Below, in pieces: positions 30,852 to 39,600 of a stretch of 64,000 bases of DNA (position 1 is the stretch's first letter; every line of letters starts with the position of its first letter). Below the pieces are notes generated by a model. It did not search any database and had not been told where the DNA came from. It worked only from the letters and a program-made list of their open reading frames with translations. Source of the DNA: Sinimarinibacterium sp. NLF-5-8. GTDB taxonomy: Bacteria > Pseudomonadota > Gammaproteobacteria > Nevskiales > Nevskiaceae. The stretch is from NCBI RefSeq assembly GCF_010092425.1, contig NZ_CP048030.1:434001-498000 (forward strand), given 5' to 3'. Position numbers and translations under genes: made by a program.

Positions 30852-31220
30852 TTGAACAGCTTTCAGCTTTTTGGGCATGTCGTGGATGTCTCGCTATGGC
30901 CGGTCAAGCCAGGCAGTGACGAGCAGACGGGGCGGCTGACGCTGCTGTATGGGCCGCGTCGCAACTTCAACCCGGACCGGCAATCCCAGTACGTCAATAT
31001 CGCCGAAATCAAGATTCCGACCAAGACTGCGCAAATGGTCGAGCACCGTCGTCCCGGCGATCTGGTCGCGGTGTTGGGGCGTGTGCAGGGGGTTTGGGCG
31101 CCAGGCGGCTTGACGATGGAGCTGATTGCCAGCAGTTGCAAGCTGTGGGACGCCCTTGAAGGCGATGAGCAGGATTGTTTTGCTCACAGCCCCGATGTGC
31201 TGGAAATCGGGTTTGTGTAG
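30852..31220 (+). CDS. OB-fold, single-stranded-DNA-binding-like protein
   Basis: 122 residues, TTG start right behind AAGGG. The pattern FQLFGHVVDVS ... GRLTLLYG ... YVNIAEIKIP ... PGDLVAVLGRVQG ... LTMELIASSCKLWD is that of a five-strand OB fold like SSB or PriB, with GDLVAVLGRVQG matching the SSB strand GDxVxVxGRL. The usual acidic SSB tail is absent. Conjugative elements often carry their own SSB for the transferred strand. Assignment by pattern only. Confidence 0.5.
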   Translation: MNSFQLFGHVVDVSLWPVKPGSDEQTGRLTLLYGPRRNFNPDRQSQYVNIAEIKIPTKTAQMVEHRRPGDLVAVLGRVQGVWAPGGLTMELIASSCKLWDALEGDEQDCFAHSPDVLEIGFV

Positions 31221-31246
31221 CCCCCGTTAATTCCCCTGTCCCTGGG

Positions 31247-31252
31247 CTAGAG
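31247..31252 (+). promoter_or_regulatory. CTAGAG element upstream of the pilus gene cluster
   Basis: CTAGAG 59 bp before the ATG at 31312. There is no TTATCCACA. It is the probable promoter for the run 31312-36485. Confidence 0.5.
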
Positions 31253-31311
31253 GTCGGTACAGGACATTTTTCCAAATCCATCCATAAAACAAAACTTTTC
31301 AATTCCGACAG

Positions 31312-31716
31312 ATGAAAAAAATCGCATTTGCTTGTTTGAGTTTACTGGCGCTGCCTTTGTCCGCTGCCCATGCCGCAGACCCTGTGCCTGCCACGACCCC
31401 TGTTCCGCACGCACGAGCGTATGACGTATGGATCAGGGATGTTTTCCTGGACCTGATCGAAGAGCGCACCCCGGAAAACTTCGTCCAGGTGCCCGCGCCG
31501 CGTGACAGTCATGTCGGGGCGCTGACCGCGCGCTACCAGGCCGCCTACAAGGCCGAAGGGTACACCGTACTGGTGATGACGCTGGACGCCACCCACCCGC
31601 AGAGGATCAATCCCCAGGACCTGTATGCCCCCGGCATCAAGGCCGTTCTGATTGACGGCGACCGCGTAGGCGGGGGGCAACAGCCCAAGACCTACGTTCT
31701 TCTGTCCTCCCAATAA
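31312..31716 (+). CDS. Hypothetical periplasmic protein
   Basis: 134 residues with a signal peptide (cleavage after AAHAA). The mature part ends GDRVGGGQQPKTYVLLSSQ. Not recognised. It is the first gene of a cluster with a TraV-like lipoprotein, a DsbC-like protein, PilL and PilN, so it is probably a periplasmic pilus factor. Confidence 0.6.
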   Translation: MKKIAFACLSLLALPLSAAHAADPVPATTPVPHARAYDVWIRDVFLDLIEERTPENFVQVPAPRDSHVGALTARYQAAYKAEGYTVLVMTLDATHPQRINPQDLYAPGIKAVLIDGDRVGGGQQPKTYVLLSSQ

Positions 31717-31733
31717 CAAGGCAATTGCAACTC

Positions 31734-32045
31734 ATGTCCGTATTTTCTTATCGCTTTTTTGCACAAACCGGATTGTTGGCGCTGACCTGTGTGGCGGCCA
31801 GCGGTTGCGCCACGCGCGCCCAGCCCCAGGCCGTGTCGGCACTGCATTCTGAGCCGGGGCAGCAGCACTTTGCCGGTCTGGTGTACACCCCGCCCAAGCC
31901 TTACCGGGTCGGCATTGCGCCGTGGACGGACGACCAGAACATTTTGCACTCAGGTGAGTTCATTTATTTCACCTCCAAAGGCAAGTGGTCGCAGCCTCAT
32001 ATTCCGATTCCAGGCAGCGCCAGCGCTGTGCTGCCGTCGAAATAA
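31734..32045 (+). CDS. Short TraV-like lipoprotein
   Basis: 103 residues with a lipoprotein signal (lipobox ASGC). The C-terminal block PPKPYRVGIAP...GEFIYFTSKGKW lines up with PPRPWRVWLAP...GSYVWFTTPGHW of TraV at 5004, sharing the spacing PP-P-RV-AP-SG-FT-G-W. It lacks the long middle of TraV. It may be an outer-membrane lipoprotein serving the pilus secretin. A duplication of the traV core is the simplest explanation. Confidence 0.6.
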   Translation: MSVFSYRFFAQTGLLALTCVAASGCATRAQPQAVSALHSEPGQQHFAGLVYTPPKPYRVGIAPWTDDQNILHSGEFIYFTSKGKWSQPHIPIPGSASAVLPSK

Positions 32046-32086
32046 TCCGTTTGCCAATTCAACACTCTTTCCATCGAGATAATTTC

Positions 32087-33040
32087 ATGTCTGATTCTGA
32101 TCAAAACACCGCCCCCAAAACGCATGTCGCCACCTGGCTGCCGTGGGCGATGCTGGCTGCCGTGTCCTTTTTACTGGTCGTGTCCCTGTATGGCGGGCCT
32201 ACGGTTAAAACCGCAACGGCTCCAGCACCCGTATCCACCGCCGCGCCTGTGGCGCCTGTGGCGGATGTGGCGGATGTGCCCGCGCCCAATCCCGCGCTGA
32301 CGATGGACGACATCAAGTCGGCAATGGCGACGTTTGCAGGCAAGTACAACCTGGAAGTGCTTGAGGTCTTGCCGCAGGACAAAGGACTGTGGCCGGTCAT
32401 CATCAGCAGCAACAAGCAAGCCAATGTGGTGTATGTCAACGCCAGCGGGCTGATCTCAACCGGCAACCTGTTTGATCTCGCCAGTGGCGAGGCATTCATG
32501 CCGCCTGGTTTGGAGCTGGCGATGAAGCGACACCAGGACGATCTGTCCCGGATCGACTTTGCCGCATTGTCTGATGACATCAAGAAGGCGGCAACGGTCA
32601 CGGCGGACAAAGGCGGCCCGGAGCTTTATATGTTCTACGAGCCGCATTGCGGCTACTGCATGATGACGCAAGCCGAGCTGGAAAAGCATGAGGTGACGAT
32701 TCACTACATCCCCGTGACCTTCCTGTCGGAAGAATCGCAGGCGATTGCCGGGGTGATGCTGAACACGCCCCAGGACGAAGTGCCGCAGATGATGCACGAA
32801 GTCTCCCAGCGCGGCGCGCAAGCGGGGTTTGCCGAGCGCGGTGCCCAATATGCCGCCGATGCCGATCTGCACGCAGCACTGGAACACAACAACAAGCTGA
32901 TGGGCCAGATGGGCTTTTCGGGTACGCCTGCATTCTTCTTTGCCAGACCGGATGGCACCTGGGGCACCCATAACGGCGCGCTGGTCGGGCCGCCGCTCGA
33001 AACCCTGTTGTCCGAATTGCGGGGTGCCGCTGCGCAGTAG
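32087..33040 (+). CDS. DsbC-family thiol:disulfide interchange protein
   Basis: 317 residues. A transmembrane anchor (WLPWAMLAAVSFLLVVSLY) is followed by an alanine/proline linker, a DsbC N-terminal-like domain (VVYVNASGLISTGNLFDLASG) and a thioredoxin domain with MFYEPHCGYCMMTQAEL and the cis-proline GTPAFFF. The CGYC motif is that of DsbC. It would handle disulfides in pilus proteins. It is membrane-anchored where classic DsbC is soluble. It lies between the TraV-like and PilL genes. Confidence 0.82.
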   Translation: MSDSDQNTAPKTHVATWLPWAMLAAVSFLLVVSLYGGPTVKTATAPAPVSTAAPVAPVADVADVPAPNPALTMDDIKSAMATFAGKYNLEVLEVLPQDKGLWPVIISSNKQANVVYVNASGLISTGNLFDLASGEAFMPPGLELAMKRHQDDLSRIDFAALSDDIKKAATVTADKGGPELYMFYEPHCGYCMMTQAELEKHEVTIHYIPVTFLSEESQAIAGVMLNTPQDEVPQMMHEVSQRGAQAGFAERGAQYAADADLHAALEHNNKLMGQMGFSGTPAFFFARPDGTWGTHNGALVGPPLETLLSELRGAAAQ

Positions 33041-33100
33041 CGGCTTGGCGTCCCAGATACCGTTGTTTCAGGTTCCTTATCAAACGTGCCTTTCAAAATA

Positions 33101-33706
33101 ATGAATAAACCCGCCCTCACATCCTGTGCTGCTGCATTGGCTGGGCTTTTCAGCCTCAGTGCAATGGCCCAGGCCCCCAGCCTGGCTCAGCGTTACGCTG
33201 AGCTGGATCAACAGCCGCCCGCGTTATCCGCGCCCAGCGAAACAGCCCAATATGCGCTGGACAAGCTATACGGCGCAGACCGCCAGACCCCGGACGTGAC
33301 GCCACAAACCGGCGCATTGCCCTCGCTGCCATACAACATGAGCACGCAGGGAGAGGTCGTATACCTTGCTCGCAGCTTCTTTGATTCATCCGAGCTTGAT
33401 GAGCAAACCGCCTATGCTGACCAGGATGGGCGCCGCCTTGGGTTTTTCAGCGTTGAACCTGGCTCGCTCAAGACCAATCTGCAACGCCTGGCCCTGTCCG
33501 TAGGCTGGCCTGCCCCGGATTTCCAAAGCCTGCCTGTGTGCGCCGATTGGCGCGTGCCGAATGCCTACGTCCTGGCTGCTGCTGATATTGCGGACGCTGT
33601 GGACCTGCTGTTGACCGGCTTTCCGCTGTTTGCGGACATCCACCTTCCCAATCGCATGATCAAGATCACGATGGATTCCCGCAAAACCGTGGAGTGCGGA
33701 CAATGA
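33101..33706 (+). CDS. pilL: PilL-like (TcpQ domain) pilus protein
   Basis: 201 residues with a signal peptide (SAMAQ). The C-terminal domain (GFFSVEPGSLKTNLQRLALSVGWPAPDF ... LTGFPLFADIHLPNRMIKITM) matches the TcpQ/PilL type found with secretins of type IVb pili: a short periplasmic domain that helps the secretin assemble. It overlaps pilN by four bases (ATGA), as expected for a pilL-pilN pair, although pilM is absent. Confidence 0.72.
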   Translation: MNKPALTSCAAALAGLFSLSAMAQAPSLAQRYAELDQQPPALSAPSETAQYALDKLYGADRQTPDVTPQTGALPSLPYNMSTQGEVVYLARSFFDSSELDEQTAYADQDGRRLGFFSVEPGSLKTNLQRLALSVGWPAPDFQSLPVCADWRVPNAYVLAAADIADAVDLLLTGFPLFADIHLPNRMIKITMDSRKTVECGQ

Positions 33707-35484
33707 GCTTTCCCCTCAAAACCCTGATTGCCAGCGCCGTTGTGGCGGGCGGATTGTCGGTCGGCGGCTGTGCTACGACCCAGGCCGTGAGCGATGTTGC
33801 TCAGGCACAGCCGGTCAACCCGGTACTCAAACAGCGTGATCGCGTGCGCGTGTCGCGGCTACCTTTGGTGTCTGCCGATCCGGTGATTGCCGAATCGGGT
33901 CAGTGGCTCAAAACCCGGCGCATCACGTTCAGCGAACCCAAGACTGCGATCCCGGTGTCCGAGCTGGTGCGCATGTTGCGCGACCAGACCGGCGTCAACA
34001 TCACCAGCCAATTGCCGTTGGGCGATTATCTGTATCAGGGCTATGGCCTGACGGATGTTGACGGCATCACGGCAATGGACACGATCTTCGGCTCCCTGGG
34101 GCTGGATTATGAACTCGATGACCGGCACCAGGTGGTACGGATCATTCCGGTGTCCGAGCGCAGTTGGACGCTGACGGTCGGGCCGCGCACCACAGCCTTT
34201 TCGAGTTCCACATCGTCGGGCAGTGCCGCCGCATCAAGCGGCGCTTCATCCTCGTCATCGAGCGGTGAAGGGGGGCTGGAAGGGGTGGTCAGTTCATCGG
34301 CCAACAACAGCAGCGAGGGTTCGATCAGCATCAGCCAGAGCGAGCAGTTCTGGGAAGCGTTGCAGGCAGAAATTGAAAGTCGTCTGACGCATCTGGTGCC
34401 GGTTTCGGCCAAGTACGGCACACGCGCCGTCGATGCTGCGCCGCCCGTCAGTCTGGATGACTGGCCGGAAGGCACTGCGGGCACATCTGCCCCGCTGCGG
34501 GTGCAAAGCATTGCGGCCACATCGAGCGGCAACACGGATTTGTTCCGTGAGGTCAAGGTCGGGCGCCTGTCCATCAATGCGGTCAACGGCACGATTACCG
34601 TCCAGGCCCCGCGCAATGTGCTGACCAAGATCGGGCACTACATTGACAGCATCGAAAACCGGATGGGGACGATGCTTGAGTTTGAAGGTCGCCTGATTCT
34701 GGTGTCGAACAACACATCGAAGTCCGAAGGCGTCGATCTGTCCGCTTTCCGCGCGTTTGCGGAAAACAAATACGGCCTGGTCTTTCGCAACAACGCACTG
34801 GATGGCCTGACGGTTTCCAAGCCGCCAGCCTTTGCCGCCAGTTCTGCCAGCGCCATTTCCGGCAACCTGCTGGGCGTGATCAACAACGATACGCTGAACC
34901 CGATGCAGGTGTTCATGGCGTTTCTGGAATCACAGGGCAAGGTGACGACGATGCAGCGTCCCAAACTGTCCACCACATCTGGGGTGCCGGTCAGTACATC
35001 CCAGTTTGATCGTACTTACGTCAACATCGTTTCCGAGCAGAATCAGGCATCCGGGATTGCCGGAGCAGTCGCCTCGCGTCAGAACACGCTGTTGCCTTTC
35101 GAGTTTGGTGTCTCCCTGAACATCAGTCCGCGCTACGATCCGGTCAACTCCCAGGTTCGGGCGATGATCTCGCTGACCCAGATTGTGCAGTCCGGGAACA
35201 TCGAAGTGGATCAGTTCGTCTCCGGCGCGGGCGGTGAGGCACAAGCGATTCGCACCGCGATTCCGCTGGATCGCCGGATCGAATACCAGGGCGAAGCCAT
35301 TCTCAAGGATGGTGATCTGATCATCCTCGGTGGGCAGACGGTCGAGAACACCCAGGACAATCAATCGGGCATCACCGGGCTGTCCCGGATTCCGGTGTTG
35401 CGGCACCTGTTCGGGCGTACAGAGGCGGTCAAATCCGAGTCGGTGTCCTACTTCGCCCTGCAAGTCAAAACCCGTAAACCCTGA
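33703..35484 (+). CDS. pilN: PilN, type IVb pilus secretin lipoprotein
   Basis: 593 residues with a lipoprotein signal (lipobox GGC). An N-terminal N0-like domain is followed by a serine-rich insertion (about residues 170-215), an STN-like region and the secretin domain with NDTLNPMQVFMAFLESQGKVTTMQRPKLST and, near the end, LIILGGQTVENTQDNQSGITGLSRIPVLRHLFG, which is diagnostic of secretins. It forms the outer-membrane pore for the thin pilus. The start overlaps pilL. Confidence 0.93.
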   Translation: MSFPLKTLIASAVVAGGLSVGGCATTQAVSDVAQAQPVNPVLKQRDRVRVSRLPLVSADPVIAESGQWLKTRRITFSEPKTAIPVSELVRMLRDQTGVNITSQLPLGDYLYQGYGLTDVDGITAMDTIFGSLGLDYELDDRHQVVRIIPVSERSWTLTVGPRTTAFSSSTSSGSAAASSGASSSSSSGEGGLEGVVSSSANNSSEGSISISQSEQFWEALQAEIESRLTHLVPVSAKYGTRAVDAAPPVSLDDWPEGTAGTSAPLRVQSIAATSSGNTDLFREVKVGRLSINAVNGTITVQAPRNVLTKIGHYIDSIENRMGTMLEFEGRLILVSNNTSKSEGVDLSAFRAFAENKYGLVFRNNALDGLTVSKPPAFAASSASAISGNLLGVINNDTLNPMQVFMAFLESQGKVTTMQRPKLSTTSGVPVSTSQFDRTYVNIVSEQNQASGIAGAVASRQNTLLPFEFGVSLNISPRYDPVNSQVRAMISLTQIVQSGNIEVDQFVSGAGGEAQAIRTAIPLDRRIEYQGEAILKDGDLIILGGQTVENTQDNQSGITGLSRIPVLRHLFGRTEAVKSESVSYFALQVKTRKP

Positions 35485-35489
35485 ACACC

Positions 35490-36485
35490 ATGCGCCCAAA
35501 CCGCTCTTCCGGCTTCACCTTGATGGAGCTGATGGTTGTTGTCGCCACGCTGGGCATCCTGGCGCTGGCGATTGCCCCGTACTTTGACACGATCCTGGTC
35601 GCGCAGTCGCGCGCGTATCAACTGGATCAGGATCGTATCAACCGCTCGGTGGCCTTTGCCATGCGGGATTGGGCGGGTCGGCAGGCCGATCTGGGCTTGC
35701 CTGCGCCGTATACCAATGCGGGGCAGCGGCGGTTCAGCACGATCATGGACACCAATGCTGCGGGCTTGGCCGAGTTGTTGCAGTTCATTCAGGATCGCGG
35801 GGTGACGCCGTTCGAGATCAATGATGACGGCACCAACATGCGCCGCGTGCGGGTGTACCAGCGTTTGACCGGCCTGACCAGCACGTCACCACTGTTCGGG
35901 ACATCTGGCCCTAACGTGACGCTCCGATATAGCGTCGGCGCGATTTACAGTACGCGCTGTGAGATTCTGGACGGCACTTGCAACCTTTCGCCCAGGGCAG
36001 GGGACTCCCCGGCGCTGACGAGCGCCAACCAGGCGACCTGGCAAACCACGGGCACTGACAGCCAGGCGATCAGGATTTCCACATTGGGGCTGGAACAGGA
36101 GCGCCAACGGGTTACGGCGTACCGGCTGAACCGGGTTCGTGACCAATTCCGTGCGTTCGCCACTGCCCAGCTTTTGGCGGCCCCACCGGGTTCCACCTCC
36201 AACTTCCTGCCGGGGCCGAGTGGCGGCGGTGCCAATACGCAAGGGTGCTGGCACGCCTGGATTGACCTGCAATCCAGCAACATGCTGGATACAGTGGGAC
36301 TTGGTAAAGATGAGTTTGGCGTCACCGCATGGGGTGGTCGAGTGGAATACTGCCGTGACTACGACACCGCAGGCGCGGGGGCGAACACGTTACCTCATGT
36401 GGGCGCATTGCGGATCAACCGCAGTCTGTCCACCGCAGCGGCTCCGGCAGGTGCAGTCGCCCAGAATGCGTTTCTGACGTTCTAG
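35490..36485 (+). CDS. Type IV prepilin (PilV-like, minor pilin)
   Basis: 331 residues with a classic prepilin signal SGFTLMELMVVVATLGILALAIAP, where the peptidase would cut before Phe. A long C-terminal globular region with few cysteines follows. The size is like PilV-type minor pilins of R64, which carry the recipient-binding tip. No shufflon repeats are seen at its 3' end. It comes six bases after pilN and is the last pilus gene before the restriction-modification island. Confidence 0.8.
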   Translation: MRPNRSSGFTLMELMVVVATLGILALAIAPYFDTILVAQSRAYQLDQDRINRSVAFAMRDWAGRQADLGLPAPYTNAGQRRFSTIMDTNAAGLAELLQFIQDRGVTPFEINDDGTNMRRVRVYQRLTGLTSTSPLFGTSGPNVTLRYSVGAIYSTRCEILDGTCNLSPRAGDSPALTSANQATWQTTGTDSQAIRISTLGLEQERQRVTAYRLNRVRDQFRAFATAQLLAAPPGSTSNFLPGPSGGGANTQGCWHAWIDLQSSNMLDTVGLGKDEFGVTAWGGRVEYCRDYDTAGAGANTLPHVGALRINRSLSTAAAPAGAVAQNAFLTF

Positions 36486-36512
36486 GGGTGTGGGGCAAAG
36501 CACCACGCTAAG
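36485..36512. repeat. GGGGTGTGGGGC repeat, variant copy
   Basis: Related to the repeats at 13801-13818 and 24659-24685 and begins in the stop codon of the preceding prepilin gene. A following hairpin AAGCCC/GGGCTT at 36511-36531 lacks a T-run. Confidence 0.45.
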
Positions 36513-36615
36513 CCCTGAATGACGGGGCTTGCCGCGCTAACTGGAAAAAGCGTGTTGTTAAATTTGTGTGGATGGCTGATGATTTTCTTATGCAAAATCG
36601 CAAAAGTTTATTGGC

Positions 36616-39600
36616 ATGATCCGTGATCTCCTACAGCAATACAGGGACGAATCCGCTTTCAACCGTGATTTGGGCGACCGCTTCGAGCGGCTGATGCGGG
36701 CTTACCTCAAGCTCGACCCTCAGTATCTTGCATTGTTTGAAGATGTCTGGCTCTGGAAGGACTGGCCGCAGCGGGAAGCCCTTGGCTATAAGTTGCCGGA
36801 CACCGGCATCGACCTGGTGGCAAAGCTGCGCGATGAGGATGGTTACTGCGCGATCCAGTGCAAGTTCTACGACTCTCCGATTCCGTTGGGCGATCTGGGT
36901 AACTTCTTCACCCTCTCCGGCAAGGGCGGCTTTACCCAGCGTCTTATTGTGGCAACTGCGCCGCTCTCCAAGCACGCGGCGGATGCGCTGGAAGGGCAGA
37001 CCATTCCGGTCGAACTGATGACCTTGGAGGATTTGGAAGCCTCCCCGATTGACTGGTCGCAGTTCTCGCTGGACAAGCCCGATCAACTACGCAAACTGCC
37101 CAAGAAAGCCCCTCGCCCGCATCAGAGCGAAGCCCTGGCAAATGTCACCAAAGGCTTTCATGCCCGCGACCGTGGCAAGCTCATCATGGCCTGCGGCACA
37201 GGCAAAACCTACACCTCGCTCATCATTGCCGAGCAGATGGTTAAGCCGGGCCAGAACATCCTGTTCCTGGTGCCGTCCATCGCGCTGCTGTCGCAGACGC
37301 TGCGGGCGTGGACAGCCGATGCCAGTGTGCCGTTGCGCTGCTTTGCTGTGTGCTCGGATAGCAAGGCCAGCCGCAATGAAGAAGACATGCGCATCTACGA
37401 ACTGGCTTATCCGGCCACGACGAATGCAAACAAGCTGGCGGCCTCCCTCTCCGCAACGCAGGACGAAAGCGCCATCACGGTGATCTTCTCGACCTATCAG
37501 TCCATCGAAGTGGTACATCAGGCGCAGCAGAAAACCGGCATGGTGTTCGACCTGGTGGTGTGCGATGAGGCTCACCGCACGGCGGGCTATACCGCGCCCG
37601 GCGACGATCCGTCTGCCTTCGTGCGCGTGCATGACAACGCCTACCTCAAGGGCAAAAAGCGGCTTTACATGACCGCCACGCCGCGCATCTACGCCGAAGC
37701 CAGCAAGAGCAAGGCCGAAGAAAACGATGTGCAAGTTTTCTCGATGGACGATGTGGCTACCTTCGGCCCGGTGTTCCATCAGCTTCGCTTCGATGAAGCT
37801 GTCCGGCGCGATCTGCTATCCGACTACAAGGTGCTGGTGATCGCTGTTGATGAGTTGCACGTCAGCAGGGTGCTCAACAAGCGCATTGCCGACAGTGGCG
37901 ACGAACTCAAGCTGGATGACGCAGTGAAGATCGTCGGCTGCTGGAACGGCCTGGGCAAGCGCGTCGCCGCCGAGGATGGCATGGATGTCAGCGCCGATCC
38001 TCAACCAATGCGCACTGCCATCGCCTTCGCGCAGTCGATCAAGCACTCCAAGCTGCTGACTGCCGAGTTCGAGCGCATTGCCGACGACCTGGGCGACCAG
38101 ATCGACGACCTGCCCACCCTGGAGGCCAAACACGTCGATGGCACTATGAACGTGGTCGAGCGCAACCAGAAGCTATCCTGGCTTCAGGACAACATCGGCA
38201 AGGAAGAGCCGCTATGCCGCATCCTGACCAATGCCCGCTGCCTCTCCGAAGGCGTGGATGTCCCGGCGCTGGACGCTGCCATTTTCCTGAACCCCCGCGA
38301 TTCCGTGGTGGACGTGGTGCAGTCGGTCGGTCGGGTGATGCGCAAAGACCCAGCAGGCCGCAAGAAATACGGCTATGTGATTCTGCCCATCGGTATCCGC
38401 AAGGACGCCTCACCCGAGACGGCACTTGATGACAACAAGAAATACCGCGTGGTTTGGCAGGTGCTCAACGCCTTGCGTGCTCACGATGACCGGCTGGACA
38501 AGCAGTTCGCCACCATCGACCTGACAGGCAAAGGCAATGGCGTGGTGAACGTCATCGGCGTGGGCGGCGGCAGTGACAAAACCGATGCTTTCGGCGGAGA
38601 GCAGCTTGGCTTTGCCTTCGATCCAGAGGAACTTGGCAAGTGGCAGGACGCCATGTTTGCCAAGATCGTCACCAAATGCGGCAACCGCCGCTACTGGGAG
38701 GACTGGGCCAAAGACATCGCCGAGATTGCTGACCGTCATCAGATGCGCATTCACGCCTTGCTGGAAAAACCTTATTCCAAGGGCAAAAAAGCATTCGATG
38801 AGTTTCTCAAGGGCGTCAGGAAGAACCTCAACCCCAGCGTCAGCCAGAACGACGCCATCGAGATGCTGGCCCAGCACATCATCACCAAGCCGGTGTTCGA
38901 TGCGCTGTTCGAGGGCTACGCCTTTACCAGCAAGAATCCCGTGTCGCAGTCCATGCAGAAAATCATGGACATCCTCGATGCGCAGGCGCTGGACAAGGAG
39001 CATGAAACGCTGGGGGGCTTCTATGCCAGCGTGCGCGAGCGGGCATCCGGCATCACCGACCCGAAAGGGCGGCAAAAGATCATCGTCGAGCTGTACGACA
39101 AGTTCTTCAAGACCGCTTTCCCGCGCATGGTCGAACGGCTGGGCATTGTCTACACCCCGGTCGAGATCGTGGACTTCATTCTGCACAGTGCCGACGCCGC
39201 CCTCCAGGCACACTTCGGCACCCGGCTTGCTGACCAGAACGTCCACATCCTTGACCCCTTCACCGGCACAGGTACTTTCCCCGTGCGGCTGATCGAAACA
39301 GGGCTGATTCCGCCTGAAAAGCTGCCCTACAAGTACCGCCACGAGCTGCACGCCAACGAGATCGTGCTTCTCGCCTACTACATCGCCGCCATCAACATCG
39401 AGGAAGCCTTCCATCGCGTAACAGGACAGGGGTACGAGCCGTTCCCCGGCATCGTACTCACCGACACCTTCCAGATGAACGAGCCGCAGACCGGCGATCT
39501 GGATGAAGGCTTGCCAGAAAACCACAAGCGTGCCGATCAGCAGAAGGCAAGGGATATTCGGGTGATCGTTGGCAACCCGCCGTATTCGGTTGGTCAGGAC

